Source: Comamonadaceae bacterium
GTDB taxonomy: Bacteria > Pseudomonadota > Gammaproteobacteria > Burkholderiales > Burkholderiaceae_C
Assembly (NCBI GenBank): GCA_027488985.1
Contig: JAIYAR010000003.1
Span: 62,001 to 126,000, forward strand
Direction of reading: 5' to 3'
Length of the DNA stretch: 64,000 nucleotides
Shown here: positions 1 through 8,144 of the stretch, piece by piece
Numbering within the stretch: position 1 is the stretch's first letter
Layout of the letters: every line of letters begins with the position of its first letter
Translations under genes and position numbers: made by a program
The notes under the pieces: generated by a model
Database searches by the model: none
What the model was told of the DNA's origin: nothing
The model's input: only the letters and a program-made list of their open reading frames with translations

Positions 1-286
1 GCGTGAGCAAGGCGTTCCCATGCTCTCCGTGGCGCGTGATGGCGTTGGTCCGATAAACAGCCTCATAGCCTGCGGGTGCCAGATAGTCCGCCTGCGGCAC
101 CTGTGGCCAATGGGGAAAATGCCGGGCCTCCCGCTGGTGCAGTTTGCGAACCTCCTGGAGGCAAATCACATCTGCATCCATGAGCTGCATGGCATGGCTG
201 AGGTTGTGAATCTCCAACCGGCGCAAGGGCCCCAGCCCCTGAACGCCCTTGTGGATGTTGTAGGTCACCACCCGCAGGGTCTTCAT
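1..286 (-). CDS. Endonuclease/exonuclease/phosphatase family protein (N-terminal part, cut by window edge)
   Basis: Translating the minus strand from the ATG at 286 gives an open frame of 95 codons that runs off the left edge. It begins MKTLRVVTYNIHKG and contains DVICLQEV, the two N-terminal signatures of the EEP (exonuclease III/DNase I-like) fold: the Asn of YNIHKG and the metal-binding Glu of LQEV. Its start overlaps the nudB stop as ATGA, so the two are probably translationally coupled. The family includes nucleases and phosphodiesterases, and the substrate cannot be told from this fragment. The C-terminal catalytic His/Asp residues lie outside the window. Confidence 0.85.
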   Translation of the reverse strand, partial: MKTLRVVTYNIHKGVQGLGPLRRLEIHNLSHAMQLMDADVICLQEVRKLHQREARHFPHWPQVPQADYLAPAGYEAVYRTNAITRHGEHGNALLT

Positions 287-780
287 ACGCGCTGTTCCCG
301 CCCGACTACTGACAAGTGCATCAGTTGCAACACAGCCTCGGCATTGGAAGGTGAAAAACACAGATCCGCCGCCTCTGCATAAGGTAACCAACAATAGTGG
401 GTGTGCTCCCGCGGAGCGAGGGTTACTTCACATACTTCCGGAACAAGCAGACCGAACACTCGCTCCGTGTTGTGGGTCACGCCGGGGGCGTAACGATGCA
501 ACCATCGCGGATAAATAGGGTAAACATTTTCGAGCGCCCAGTCGTTGAGGCGATGCTGCAAGGGGCCACCGGGTCGGCAGTCCAGGCCAGTCTCCTCCCA
601 CACCTCTCTGGCGGCCGCGAGAGCCCAATCTTCATCTTCAGTGTCTTTGGCGCCGGTTACCGACTGCCAGAAAGGCGGTGCTGCCGGATCAGGCTCTACC
701 CGCCGGATCAGGAGCACTTCAGCCGCCAGGGTATGGATCACCACCAGCACCGACTGCGGAATTTTGAAGCGGTTCGTCAT
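283..780 (-). CDS. nudB: Dihydroneopterin triphosphate diphosphatase NudB (Nudix hydrolase)
   Basis: A 165-residue Nudix hydrolase. The Nudix box is seen around residues 44-68, with Gly, Glu and then REVWEETGL; there is one extra residue between the first Gly and Glu compared with the textbook spacing. The sequence (FKIPQSVLVVIHT start, WQSVTGA segment) resembles NudB, which removes pyrophosphate from dihydroneopterin triphosphate in folate synthesis. An upstream in-frame ATG at 804 would add MPFFFARP, but it lies inside the terminator hairpin of aspS, so MTNRFKIP at 780 is preferred. The gene sits directly after aspS, a common betaproteobacterial arrangement, and overlaps the next gene by 4 bp. 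The substrate is inferred from family and context. Confidence 0.85.
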   Translation of the reverse strand: MTNRFKIPQSVLVVIHTLAAEVLLIRRVEPDPAAPPFWQSVTGAKDTEDEDWALAAAREVWEETGLDCRPGGPLQHRLNDWALENVYPIYPRWLHRYAPGVTHNTERVFGLLVPEVCEVTLAPREHTHYCWLPYAEAADLCFSPSNAEAVLQLMHLSVVGREQRV

Positions 781-786
781 GGGTCT

Positions 787-820
787 CGCAAAGAAAAAGG
801 GCACTCCAAGAGTGCCCTTT
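787..820 (-). terminator. Rho-independent terminator downstream of aspS
   Basis: Perfect 10-bp stem AAAGGGCACT (796-805) and AGTGCCCTTT (811-820) with a 5-nt loop. Read on the minus strand the stem is followed by a T-rich tract (TTTCTTTG). It lies 36 bp past the aspS stop. Confidence 0.85.
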
Positions 821-855
821 CATTGTGCATGACCCGCCGAGGGTGTCTATGCGTT

Positions 856-2670
856 TCAGACCGTTTTGGCCAGATCCACGTTACGCAGTCGGATGTGCAA
901 CTCGCGCAGCTGCTTCTCGTCCACCGGGCTCGGGGCCTGGGTCAGCAAGCACTGGGCACGCTGTGTCTTGGGGAATGCAATCACATCGCGGATGGATTCC
1001 GCACCGGTCATCAGGGTCACAATGCGGTCCAGACCAAACGCCAAACCGCCGTGGGGTGGTGCGCCATATTGCAAAGCGTCCAGCAGGAAGCCGAACTTGA
1101 GCTGGGCTTCTTCCGGTGTGATCTTCAGTGCATCGAACACCTTCTGCTGCACGTCCGCACGGTGGATACGCACAGAACCACCACCCATTTCCCAGCCGTT
1201 CAAGACCATGTCGTAGCCTTGTGAAATGCACTTTTCAGGCGCGGTGACCATCCAGTCCTCGTGACCTTCCTTGGGTGCGGTGAAGGGGTGGTGGACAGCG
1301 GTGTAACGCTGATTTTCTTCGTCGTACTCGAACATCGGGAAGTCAACCACCCACAGCGGTTTCCATCCAGCGGTAAACAGGCCATTCTTCTTGCCGAATT
1401 CGCTGTGGCCAATCTTGATGCGCAGGGCACCGATGGCGTCGTTGACGATCTTTTCCTTGTCTGCACCGAAGAAGATCAAATCGCCGTTTTGCGCACCGGT
1501 GCGCTCGAGCACTGCGACCAAAGCAGCATCGTGGATGTTTTTCACGATAGGGCTCTGCAGACCATCACGGCCCTTGGACAGGTCATTCACACGAATGTAA
1601 GCCAAGCCCTTGGCACCGTAGATCTTGACGAACTCGGTGTAGGCGTCGATTTCGCCACGGCTGATTCCGCCGTTTTCGGCAGAGCCACCGGGGATACGCA
1701 AAGCAACTACACGCCCGCCCTTCATGGTGGCAGCGCCGGAGAAGACCTTGAAGTCCACGTCCTTCATGACGTCGGTGAGTTCGGCGAATTGCAAGTTCAC
1801 GCGCAAGTCAGGCTTGTCAGAGCCGTACAAACGAGCTGCATCCTGGTAGGTCATGACCGGGAACTCGCCCAAGTCCACACCGATGGTGTTCTTGAACACG
1901 GTGGTGATCATGCCCTGGAACATGTCACGGATGTCCTCTTCAGTCAGGAAGGAGGTTTCGATATCGATCTGGGTGAACTCAGGTTGACGGTCAGCGCGCA
2001 AGTCTTCGTCGCGGAAGCACTTGGTGATCTGGTAGTAGCGGTCGAAACCGGCCACCATCAGCAGCTGCTTGAACAACTGGGGCGACTGGGGCAACGCAAA
2101 GAACTGGCCATCATGCACACGACTGGGCACCAGGTAGTCACGCGCGCCTTCGGGCGTGCTCTTGGTCAACATCGGGGTTTCAATGTCCACAAAACCGTTC
2201 GCGTCCAGGAACTTGCGCACTTCCATGGCCACGCGGTAGCGCAGCATCAGGTTGTTTTGCATGTAGGGGCGGCGCAGATCCAACACGCGGTGTGTCAGGC
2301 GGGTGGTTTCGGACAGGTTGTCTTCATCCAATTGGAACGGAGGAGTCACTGACTCATTCAGCACGGTCAACTCATGGCACAGCACTTCAATCTTGCCGCT
2401 CTTGAGGCTGTCGTTGGTGGTGCCTTCGGGGCGCGCACGCACCAGGCCCTTGATCTGAACACAGTATTCGTTGCGGATGTCTTCGGCCACCTTGAACATC
2501 TCGGCACGGTCCGGATCGCACACCACTTGCACGTAGCCTTCACGATCACGCACATCCACAAAAATCACACCACCGTGATCACGACGACGATTGACCCAAC
2601 CACACAGAGTCACGGTTTGGCCCAACAGGGCTTCGGTCACGAGACCGCAATAATGAGAACGCATAGCCAT
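856..2670 (-). CDS. aspS: Aspartyl-tRNA synthetase
   Basis: A 604-residue class II synthetase that charges tRNA-Asp with aspartate in the cytoplasm; the length is typical of bacterial AspRS. The N-terminal OB-fold anticodon-binding domain (about 1-110) starts [15 protein letters not shown] and contains the VDVRDREG strand. Motif 2 is seen as [18 protein letters not shown], a GAD insertion domain fills roughly 290-400, and motif 3 appears as [13 protein letters not shown] near the C-terminus. GAAAG just upstream of ATG 2670 can serve as ribosome binding site; a second ATG two codons in is also possible. Downstream it is closed by a strong terminator, so nudB is probably transcribed separately or by read-through. 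Whether it also charges tRNA-Asn cannot be read from the sequence alone. Confidence 0.97.
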   Translation of the reverse strand: MAMRSHYCGLVTEALLGQTVTLCGWVNRRRDHGGVIFVDVRDREGYVQVVCDPDRAEMFKVAEDIRNEYCVQIKGLVRARPEGTTNDSLKSGKIEVLCHELTVLNESVTPPFQLDEDNLSETTRLTHRVLDLRRPYMQNNLMLRYRVAMEVRKFLDANGFVDIETPMLTKSTPEGARDYLVPSRVHDGQFFALPQSPQLFKQLLMVAGFDRYYQITKCFRDEDLRADRQPEFTQIDIETSFLTEEDIRDMFQGMITTVFKNTIGVDLGEFPVMTYQDAARLYGSDKPDLRVNLQFAELTDVMKDVDFKVFSGAATMKGGRVVALRIPGGSAENGGISRGEIDAYTEFVKIYGAKGLAYIRVNDLSKGRDGLQSPIVKNIHDAALVAVLERTGAQNGDLIFFGADKEKIVNDAIGALRIKIGHSEFGKKNGLFTAGWKPLWVVDFPMFEYDEENQRYTAVHHPFTAPKEGHEDWMVTAPEKCISQGYDMVLNGWEMGGGSVRIHRADVQQKVFDALKITPEEAQLKFGFLLDALQYGAPPHGGLAFGLDRIVTLMTGAESIRDVIAFPKTQRAQCLLTQAPSPVDEKQLRELHIRLRNVDLAKTV

Positions 2671-2718
2671 AGAGTGCTTTCAATTCGCCGCATGTGATGC
2701 AGCGGGTTAGTAATAGGG

Positions 2719-3369
2719 TTATCGGGGCGCTGAGGGCGCTGTCGGGGTCAAGGCGCTGGGCGCCACTGATCCCATGGAAATCACGTAGGTCAGGGCCTCG
2801 TCCACGCTCATTTCGAGCTCGATCACGTCTTTGCGCGGGAGCATCAAAAAGAAACCACTGGTCGGGTTGGGCGTGGTCGGAACATAGACACTGACGAAAT
2901 CTTCACCCAGGTGTGACGCAACTTCACCATTAGGCGTGCCGGTCTGGAAACCGATGGTCCAACTGCCTTCGCGTGGGTACTGAATCAACAAGGCGGTGCG
3001 GAACGCATTGCCGTTGCTGGAGAACAAGGTGTCGGACACCTTCTTCACACTGTTGTAGATGGATTTGACAATAGGGATGTTGGTAAACAACTTGTCCCAC
3101 TGTTTCACCCACCAGCGGCCCGCCACATTGGAAACCAGAGCACCGGTCACCAGCAATGCTGCAAACACCAGCACCACGCCGAGGCCGGGGATGCTGTGCA
3201 GACGTTCAATGGTCGGAGCAGAAGTCACAGGCGTTACCGCAGCCACTCCACTCAAGAAGCCAGCAAACACTGCATCCAGCAAACCGACCAGCCAAAGCAA
3301 TACCCAGATGGTGATGGCCAAGGGCAGCCACACCATCAGGCCGGTGAGCAGGTATTTTTTAATGGGCAC
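2719..3369 (-). CDS. DUF502 family membrane protein
   Basis: A 216-residue protein with two clear hydrophobic segments: about 7-43 (LTGLMVWLPLAITIWVLLWLV) and 63-83 (IPGLGVVLVFAALLVTGALVSN). They are followed by a soluble domain with the family signature NIPIVKSIYNSVKKVSDTL and a FVSVYVPTTPNPTSGFF stretch. These match the DUF502 family of inner-membrane proteins, which is often found beside aspS in Burkholderiales. No biochemical role is established. The C-terminus ends in an Ala/Pro/Thr-rich tail. It follows the FmdB-family gene after 12 bp and precedes aspS, so the three may be co-transcribed. Confidence 0.85.
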   Translation of the reverse strand: MPIKKYLLTGLMVWLPLAITIWVLLWLVGLLDAVFAGFLSGVAAVTPVTSAPTIERLHSIPGLGVVLVFAALLVTGALVSNVAGRWWVKQWDKLFTNIPIVKSIYNSVKKVSDTLFSSNGNAFRTALLIQYPREGSWTIGFQTGTPNGEVASHLGEDFVSVYVPTTPNPTSGFFLMLPRKDVIELEMSVDEALTYVISMGSVAPSALTPTAPSAPR

Positions 3370-3381
3370 AGGTGCTCCGGT

Positions 3382-3690
3382 TCAAGTAGTGGATGACGGG
3401 GTGCTGGTTGCAGCAGCGGGTGCTGCTGCAGGCGTTTCAGACTTGGTTTCCGGTTGGGCCGCAGTGCTGTCGCCGGCTGCAGGTGCCACGCCGGTGGCAG
3501 GTGCACTACCGCCCTTGAAATCGGTCACATACCAGCCGGATCCCTTGAGCTGGAATCCGGCGGCCGTCAGTTGTTTTTTGAATGCAGGCGCGTGGCACTG
3601 CGGGCAGTCCTGCAGTGGTGCGTCGGAGATTTTTTGCAATACATCCTTGGCAAATCCGCAGGACTCGCATTTGTAGGCGTAAATGGGCAT
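3382..3690 (-). CDS. FmdB-family zinc ribbon protein
   Basis: A 102-residue protein starting MPIYAYKCESCG with a second Cys pair in CPQCHA, the CxxC...CxxC zinc ribbon of the FmdB/CxxC_CxxC_SSSS family. An alanine/proline/threonine-rich tail (about 70-102) follows. A longer frame from 3777 would overlap ubiB and has no family support, so the ATG at 3690 was chosen. FmdB proteins are often called putative regulatory proteins, but no molecular role is proven. It sits between ubiB and the DUF502 gene. Confidence 0.85.
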   Translation of the reverse strand: MPIYAYKCESCGFAKDVLQKISDAPLQDCPQCHAPAFKKQLTAAGFQLKGSGWYVTDFKGGSAPATGVAPAAGDSTAAQPETKSETPAAAPAAATSTPSSTT

Positions 3691-3742
3691 GGAAGTGGAG
3701 CTCAGACCTGAAGTTGCAAAACCCTCAATTATAGGTGTGCCG

Positions 3743-5308
3743 TCAAAACAGACGGATGCGCCCCCATAGCTGCACAAGTACCAATCCCACCGAGAAGCCG
3801 ATAACGACTGCCACCAGGGTTTGCAACAGGCGATTGGTACGTTTTTGCTCTTGCAGCAGGTCCCGCATCAGGTCTTCATTGCCCCCGCCTTGGCGCTGCA
3901 GATACTGATGCAACAGTCCGGGCAGCTCCGGCAACAATTTGGCATAACGCGGAGCCTGGGCTTTGAGCTCGTGGATCAGCTTCTGCGGACCGACCTGTTG
4001 CAGCATCCACTGCTCCAGGAAGGGCTTGGCTGTCGCCCACAGGTCGAGATCAGGGTCGAGATCACGGCCCAAGCCTTCAATATTGAGCAAGGTTTTTTGC
4101 AGTAGGACCAGCTGCGGTTGAATCTCCACGTGGAAGCGGCGCGAAGTTTGGAACAAACGCATCAGCACCATGCCCAGTGAAATCTCTTTGAGCGGCCGGT
4201 CAAAATAAGGCTCACACACAGCGCGGACAGCGGCTTCCAGCTCATCCACCCGGGTGGCAGCAGGCACCCAGCCAGATTCGATGTGCAACTCCGCCACACG
4301 TTTGTAGTCACGGCGGAAGAAGGCCACAAAGTTCTGCGCCAGATATTCCTTATCGACCTCAGTCAAAGTGCCTACGATGCCGAAATCCAGAGAAATGTAG
4401 CGGCCGAAGGTCTCCGGCGCCAAGCTAACCTGGATGTTGCCCGGGTGCATGTCGGCATGAAAAAAGCCGTCGCGGAAGACCTGGGTGAAAAACAAGGTCA
4501 CGCCATCCCGGGCCAGTTTGGGCACATCGACCCCTGCCTCGCGGAGTGTGTCGATCTGGCTGATCGGAACGCCATGCATGCGCTCCATGACTAGCACTTC
4601 GGTCGTGCAGTAATCCCAGAGCATCTCCGGAATCAGGACAAGATTGAGCCCTTCCATGTTGCGGCGCAACTGCGCGGCGCTGGACGCTTCACGGACCAGA
4701 TCCAGCTCATCGTGCAGGTACTTGTCGAACTCGGCCACCACCTCACGGGGTTTGAGGCGCTTTCCATCTTCAGACAAGCCTTCCACCCAGCCTGCCATCA
4801 TGCGCATCAGCGCCAGGTCTTTGTCGATCACGCCCAGCATGTTGGGCCGCAGCACTTTGACTGCTACCTCACGCTCTCGGCCGCTACGGTCTTTCAGCAC
4901 CGCAAAGTGCACCTGTGCGATCGAAGCGCTGGCCACCGGCGTACGCTCAAACGAAACAAAGATTTCGGAAACTGGCTTGCCCAGGGCACGTTCGATCGTA
5001 GCAACCGCCACCTCCGAGTCAAAAGGAGGCACCCGATCCTGCAGCTTGGCAAGTTCGTTGGCAATGTCCAGTGGCAGCAAGTCCCGGCGAGTGGAAAGTA
5101 CCTGACCGAACTTCACAAAGATCGGCCCCAGCCGCTCCAGCGCTTCGCGCAGACGTTGGCCACGCGGCTCCTCAAGGGAACGACCGACAGAAACGATGCG
5201 TGCAATCAAGCGCAACCACGGCTTCTGAAAGCTGGTGAGCACCAGCTCGTCCAGCCCGTAGCGCAGAACGACCCAGACGATGAACAGGCCGCGGCCGAGG
5301 CGGCTCAT
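3743..5308 (-). CDS. ubiB: Ubiquinone biosynthesis ATPase/kinase-like protein UbiB
   Basis: A 521-residue member of the ABC1/ADCK/UbiB atypical kinase family, needed for aerobic ubiquinone assembly. Visible signatures are the family-specific KFGQ motif ([16 protein letters not shown], about residues 65-80), the VAVKVLRP lysine strand, the catalytic-loop equivalent HADMHPGN and DFGIVG. A hydrophobic C-terminal anchor ([17 protein letters not shown]) fits membrane association. The start overlaps the ubiJ stop by 4 bp (ATGA), so the pair is coupled. UbiB is thought to act as an ATPase that extracts or presents ubiquinone precursors to the soluble Ubi complex. ubiE lies two genes upstream, completing an ubiE-ubiJ-ubiB group. 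Confidence 0.95.
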   Translation of the reverse strand: MSRLGRGLFIVWVVLRYGLDELVLTSFQKPWLRLIARIVSVGRSLEEPRGQRLREALERLGPIFVKFGQVLSTRRDLLPLDIANELAKLQDRVPPFDSEVAVATIERALGKPVSEIFVSFERTPVASASIAQVHFAVLKDRSGREREVAVKVLRPNMLGVIDKDLALMRMMAGWVEGLSEDGKRLKPREVVAEFDKYLHDELDLVREASSAAQLRRNMEGLNLVLIPEMLWDYCTTEVLVMERMHGVPISQIDTLREAGVDVPKLARDGVTLFFTQVFRDGFFHADMHPGNIQVSLAPETFGRYISLDFGIVGTLTEVDKEYLAQNFVAFFRRDYKRVAELHIESGWVPAATRVDELEAAVRAVCEPYFDRPLKEISLGMVLMRLFQTSRRFHVEIQPQLVLLQKTLLNIEGLGRDLDPDLDLWATAKPFLEQWMLQQVGPQKLIHELKAQAPRYAKLLPELPGLLHQYLQRQGGGNEDLMRDLLQEQKRTNRLLQTLVAVVIGFSVGLVLVQLWGRIRLF

Positions 5309-5859
5309 GGAGCTTTGCCGCTGGATTCCGACGACGCAGAGCCACGCTTGCCGACAAACTGCTGCAAGGCCTGACCCATGGTGCGGCAGGTCTGCATCAG
5401 CATGTGCGCAGGCGCATCACCGACGATCTTGGAAAGGTCCTCCTCCACATCCCAGCGCACGTGGTCCGCCAGCCAATTCACTTCGGCGGCCAGCTGCACA
5501 TCGCCTTCAATGCGCACTGTGGGTTTGCCGCCTTGCATGAGCGCCTGCGCAATTGCGAAAGGAGAATCTTCGGTGATGATGAGGGTGAGATCCGGTTTGG
5601 CGTCCGGCCCTGCCAGATCCAGCAAACCCGCGGGGGTCGCCTGCACACGGAAGGTAAATTCACGCCACTGGGTGTGAATAATGCGGCCCTTTTGGCGCGC
5701 AAGGCGCTCGGTTGCCTGAGGCTCCTGCTGCAACACGTGGTTAAGCAGGAGAACCACCCGACGGTGGCTTTCTTCAATGGCCCAAGCCGGTGGGGTCAGG
5801 GGAGAAGGAAGGTTCTGGAAGAGACCTTCCAGCATGGAAAAGGGGGACTGTGTTGCCAT
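5305..5859 (-). CDS. ubiJ: Ubiquinone biosynthesis accessory factor UbiJ (SCP2-like)
   Basis: A 184-residue protein in the position of ubiJ, between ubiE (with one intervening gene) and ubiB. It has an SCP2-type lipid-binding region ([16 protein letters not shown]... [20 protein letters not shown], about 68-115), then an amphipathic C-terminal half ([25 protein letters not shown]). UbiJ binds lipid ubiquinone intermediates and is a scaffold of the Ubi metabolon. Betaproteobacterial versions are weakly conserved, so the name rests on the SCP2 character plus context. Its stop overlaps the ubiB start. Confidence 0.82.
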   Translation of the reverse strand: MATQSPFSMLEGLFQNLPSPLTPPAWAIEESHRRVVLLLNHVLQQEPQATERLARQKGRIIHTQWREFTFRVQATPAGLLDLAGPDAKPDLTLIITEDSPFAIAQALMQGGKPTVRIEGDVQLAAEVNWLADHVRWDVEEDLSKIVGDAPAHMLMQTCRTMGQALQQFVGKRGSASSESSGKAP

Positions 5860-5893
5860 AGTCCCCCATTATCTTCCTGAAAAATGACCGGTT

Positions 5894-6889
5894 CTATTGC
5901 AGGGCTTGCACACCTGCCACCAACCAGCCACTGCTACCGTTTTTGGCCTTGGTCATGTTCCAGACTTCGCGGAACGGGCTGGGCCCTGCGGAGGGCTCTT
6001 CGCGGATCATTCCGGAGAACTCCACACTGGCCATGTACTCGTCAGGCAGCTCTTCAATACCTAACAGACGGGCATCTATCATGACCACATCGGTATGGTT
6101 GGCGCCGGCACCTGTGTGCGTCTCGCGCTCAGCCAGCTGGGTCTGAATTTCGCGGGTCATATCGTCAGTCATCATCGCACGCAGGGCCGCGACATCTGAC
6201 CGGTCCCATGCAGCCTGCAAGGTCACGAAGTTGGTTTTGGCCGAGCTGAGGAAACCTTCGGTATCGAAACCGGCAGGCACACCCCATGTTTGTGAGCCCA
6301 TCAGGGCCGAACCGATCATGGAGCCACCTTGGGCAAGTGGCTGAGGAGCCTCAAAGGCCATGCTGCTGCGTTCCCACGGGCGGGCCGAAGCATCGTTACC
6401 CACGTTCTCGGCACGGTACTGCTTGAGATCCTGCACCGGTGCGGGGCCAGCGCCCTGAAAAGCAAACGGGGAAGCCGCCTGCGCCGCGGGTTTGCGGCTG
6501 CGCATGAACATGCCGATGAGCATCATCACACCCAGTGCCAGCAAGCCGAACATGAGTACATTGCCGAAGGCTTCGCCCAGCCCCAGTGAGCTCGCCAGCC
6601 AGGCCAAGCCCAAGCCGGCGGCCAAGCCGCCCAACATAGCGCCCCAAGGGCGCGTGGGCGCCTGCGCGGCGGCAGGCGCCGCTGCGGGAGCGGCCGGTTT
6701 GGCTGCTGTATTGTTCACGCCCTGGCCGGGGGCTGCAGGAGTTGCAGGCGCCGGACTGGCGGCGTCACGCTGGGTAACGTTGCTCGACTGCTTGCCAAAC
6801 GACTTGCCTCCGCCCAGGCGTTTGGCGGCCTCTGCGTTCACGCCCGTCAGGGCAAGCGCCAGTGTCAATGCCAGTGCCCACAATCTCAT
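5894..6889 (-). CDS. Tim44-like domain membrane protein
   Basis: A 331-residue protein with an N-terminal signal or anchor (MRLWALALTLALALTGVNAEA), an Ala/Pro-rich linker (about 45-85), two membrane segments (MLGGLAAGLGLAWLASSLGL and NVLMFGLLALGVMMLIGMF), and a C-terminal Tim44-like domain (about 200-331; FVTLQAAWDRSDVAALRAMMTDDM ... WLVAGVQAL). Bacterial Tim44-domain proteins of this layout are common in proteobacteria but have no assigned role; the domain is shared with mitochondrial import motor protein Tim44 and MRPL45. Lying between ubiE and ubiJ, it is conserved in this position in several betaproteobacteria as I recall. Co-transcription with the ubiquinone genes is an inference from spacing (about 20-35 bp on each side). 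Confidence 0.85.
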   Translation of the reverse strand: MRLWALALTLALALTGVNAEAAKRLGGGKSFGKQSSNVTQRDAASPAPATPAAPGQGVNNTAAKPAAPAAAPAAAQAPTRPWGAMLGGLAAGLGLAWLASSLGLGEAFGNVLMFGLLALGVMMLIGMFMRSRKPAAQAASPFAFQGAGPAPVQDLKQYRAENVGNDASARPWERSSMAFEAPQPLAQGGSMIGSALMGSQTWGVPAGFDTEGFLSSAKTNFVTLQAAWDRSDVAALRAMMTDDMTREIQTQLAERETHTGAGANHTDVVMIDARLLGIEELPDEYMASVEFSGMIREEPSAGPSPFREVWNMTKAKNGSSGWLVAGVQALQ

Positions 6890-6910
6890 GGTCGTCTCCA
6901 GATAGTTATC

Positions 6911-7642
6911 TCAGCACTTGATTCCAACATGCAAAGCAGCAATACCGCCAGTCGAGTTGTGATAGTCCACATGCCCGAAGCCCACTTTGTGCATCATGGT
7001 CTTTAGCTCTTGTTGGCCCGGGTGCATGCGGATGGATTCGGCCAGATAGCGGTAACTGGCGTCATCTCCGGCGATCATCTTGCCCAAACGCGGCAACACC
7101 TTGAAGGAGTACCAGTCGTACACCTTCTCCAACGGGGGTGCGACCTTGGAAAACTCCAGCACCAAGAGCTTGCCACCGGGTTTCAAGACCCGTTGCATTT
7201 CTGCCAAAGCCACGTCTTTGTGCGTCATGTTGCGCAAGCCGAAGGCCACGCTGACCACATTGAAGTAGTTGTCAGGGAAAGGCAACTTTTCCGCATCGCA
7301 CACCAGCGTGGGCAACACAATGCCGGCATCCAGCAGGCGGTTGCGGCCGGTAGAGAGCATGGCCTGGTTGATATCGGTGTGCACCACCTGGCCGGACTTG
7401 CCGACTTTCTTGGAGAACGCCATGGCCAAGTCACCGGTGCCGCCGGCGATGTCCAGGGCCTTGTCGCCCTCTTTCAGGTTGGCCACCAGCACTGTGTAGG
7501 CCTTCCAGGCGCGGTGCAGGCCGGCCGACATCAGGTCGTTCATCAAGTCGTATTTGGGGGCGACGGAGTCAAACACGCCACGCACGTGGCTGGCTTTCTC
7601 TGACTCATCGACCGACTTGAAACCGAAATGGGTAGTACTCAT
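6911..7642 (-). CDS. ubiE: Ubiquinone/menaquinone biosynthesis C-methyltransferase UbiE
   Basis: A 243-residue SAM-dependent methyltransferase. UbiE signatures are complete: N-terminal [20 protein letters not shown], the SAM-binding [10 protein letters not shown] (motif I, about residue 63-72), [13 protein letters not shown] and the [14 protein letters not shown] strand. It methylates C2 of the benzoquinol ring in ubiquinone synthesis. It heads the ubiE-Tim44-ubiJ-ubiB run on the minus strand. A copy of the dispersed repeat described in this answer lies immediately upstream (7664-7707). Confidence 0.96.
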   Translation of the reverse strand: MSTTHFGFKSVDESEKASHVRGVFDSVAPKYDLMNDLMSAGLHRAWKAYTVLVANLKEGDKALDIAGGTGDLAMAFSKKVGKSGQVVHTDINQAMLSTGRNRLLDAGIVLPTLVCDAEKLPFPDNYFNVVSVAFGLRNMTHKDVALAEMQRVLKPGGKLLVLEFSKVAPPLEKVYDWYSFKVLPRLGKMIAGDDASYRYLAESIRMHPGQQELKTMMHKVGFGHVDYHNSTGGIAALHVGIKC

Positions 7643-7663
7643 ATTTTTAGTCCAATGGGGCTC

Positions 7664-7707
7664 TTGCGCTCATGGATATTGCGCGAGTAACTCCTAAAAT
7701 GATAGCA
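7664..7707 (+). repeat. Dispersed ~45-bp repeat, copy A (ubiE upstream region)
   Basis: Matches the repeat pattern GCGC ... ATATTGCGCGAG ... CTCCTAAAAT ... GATAGC shared with six other places in this window. It lies between ubiE and the DUF971 gene and fills most of that 79-bp gap. Confidence 0.75.
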
Positions 7708-7721
7708 ATAAAGCCGGAGCG

Positions 7722-8135
7722 TCAGTGGCTGGCACAGCCGTGGCCGCCCTTGGGGGCCATGACTGCATCGCGCGCTACGCCCGCGGCCTTCAGCTTGTCC
7801 TCGTAATCCTGCCACAGGCGCACCTGCTGGGAACCCAAAAAATACAGGTAGTCCCAGGTGTAGATGCCGGTGTCATGTCCGTCGGAAAAGCGGGGCTGCA
7901 CCGCGTAGTTGCCCACTTGCTCCAGTGCTTCCAGCGTGACATCGCGTTTGCCGGTTTGCAAGGTTTCCTGCCCCGGCCCGTGACCCTGCACCTCGGCAGA
8001 CGGCGAGTAAACGCGCATCAGCTCAAACGGAATGCGAAACCGCGCTCCATCAGAGAAGCCCACTTCCAGCACACGGCTCTGGCCGTGTACCGTGAGGTCT
8101 TGCGGGGTCGGCGCGCCAGCGGTCAAACCTGCCAT
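7722..8135 (-). CDS. DUF971 (GBBH-like N-terminal domain) protein
   Basis: A 137-residue protein of the DUF971 family. The recognisable core runs from LTVHGQSRVLEVGFSDG through FRIPFELMRVYSPSAEVQGHG to YAVQPRFSDGHDTGIYTWDYLYFLG (about 14-105). This domain is shared with the N-terminus of gamma-butyrobetaine hydroxylase and with Fe-S assembly-related proteins, where it binds a metal. The C-terminus ends GGHGCASH, a possible extra metal ligand set. It directly follows the DUF3683 oxidoreductase gene (9 bp apart) and precedes ubiE. The exact role is unknown. Confidence 0.85.
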   Translation of the reverse strand: MAGLTAGAPTPQDLTVHGQSRVLEVGFSDGARFRIPFELMRVYSPSAEVQGHGPGQETLQTGKRDVTLEALEQVGNYAVQPRFSDGHDTGIYTWDYLYFLGSQQVRLWQDYEDKLKAAGVARDAVMAPKGGHGCASH

Positions 8136-8144
8136 AGCGCCCCC

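Noticed and set aside
900..925. GCGCAGCTGCTT in aspS resembling the repeat core
   Set aside because: It encodes the conserved C-terminal [10 protein letters not shown] of AspRS and lacks the flanking parts of the repeat.
3691..3777. Upstream extension of the FmdB-family gene
   Set aside because: It overlaps the ubiB coding end and the family starts MPIYAYKC.
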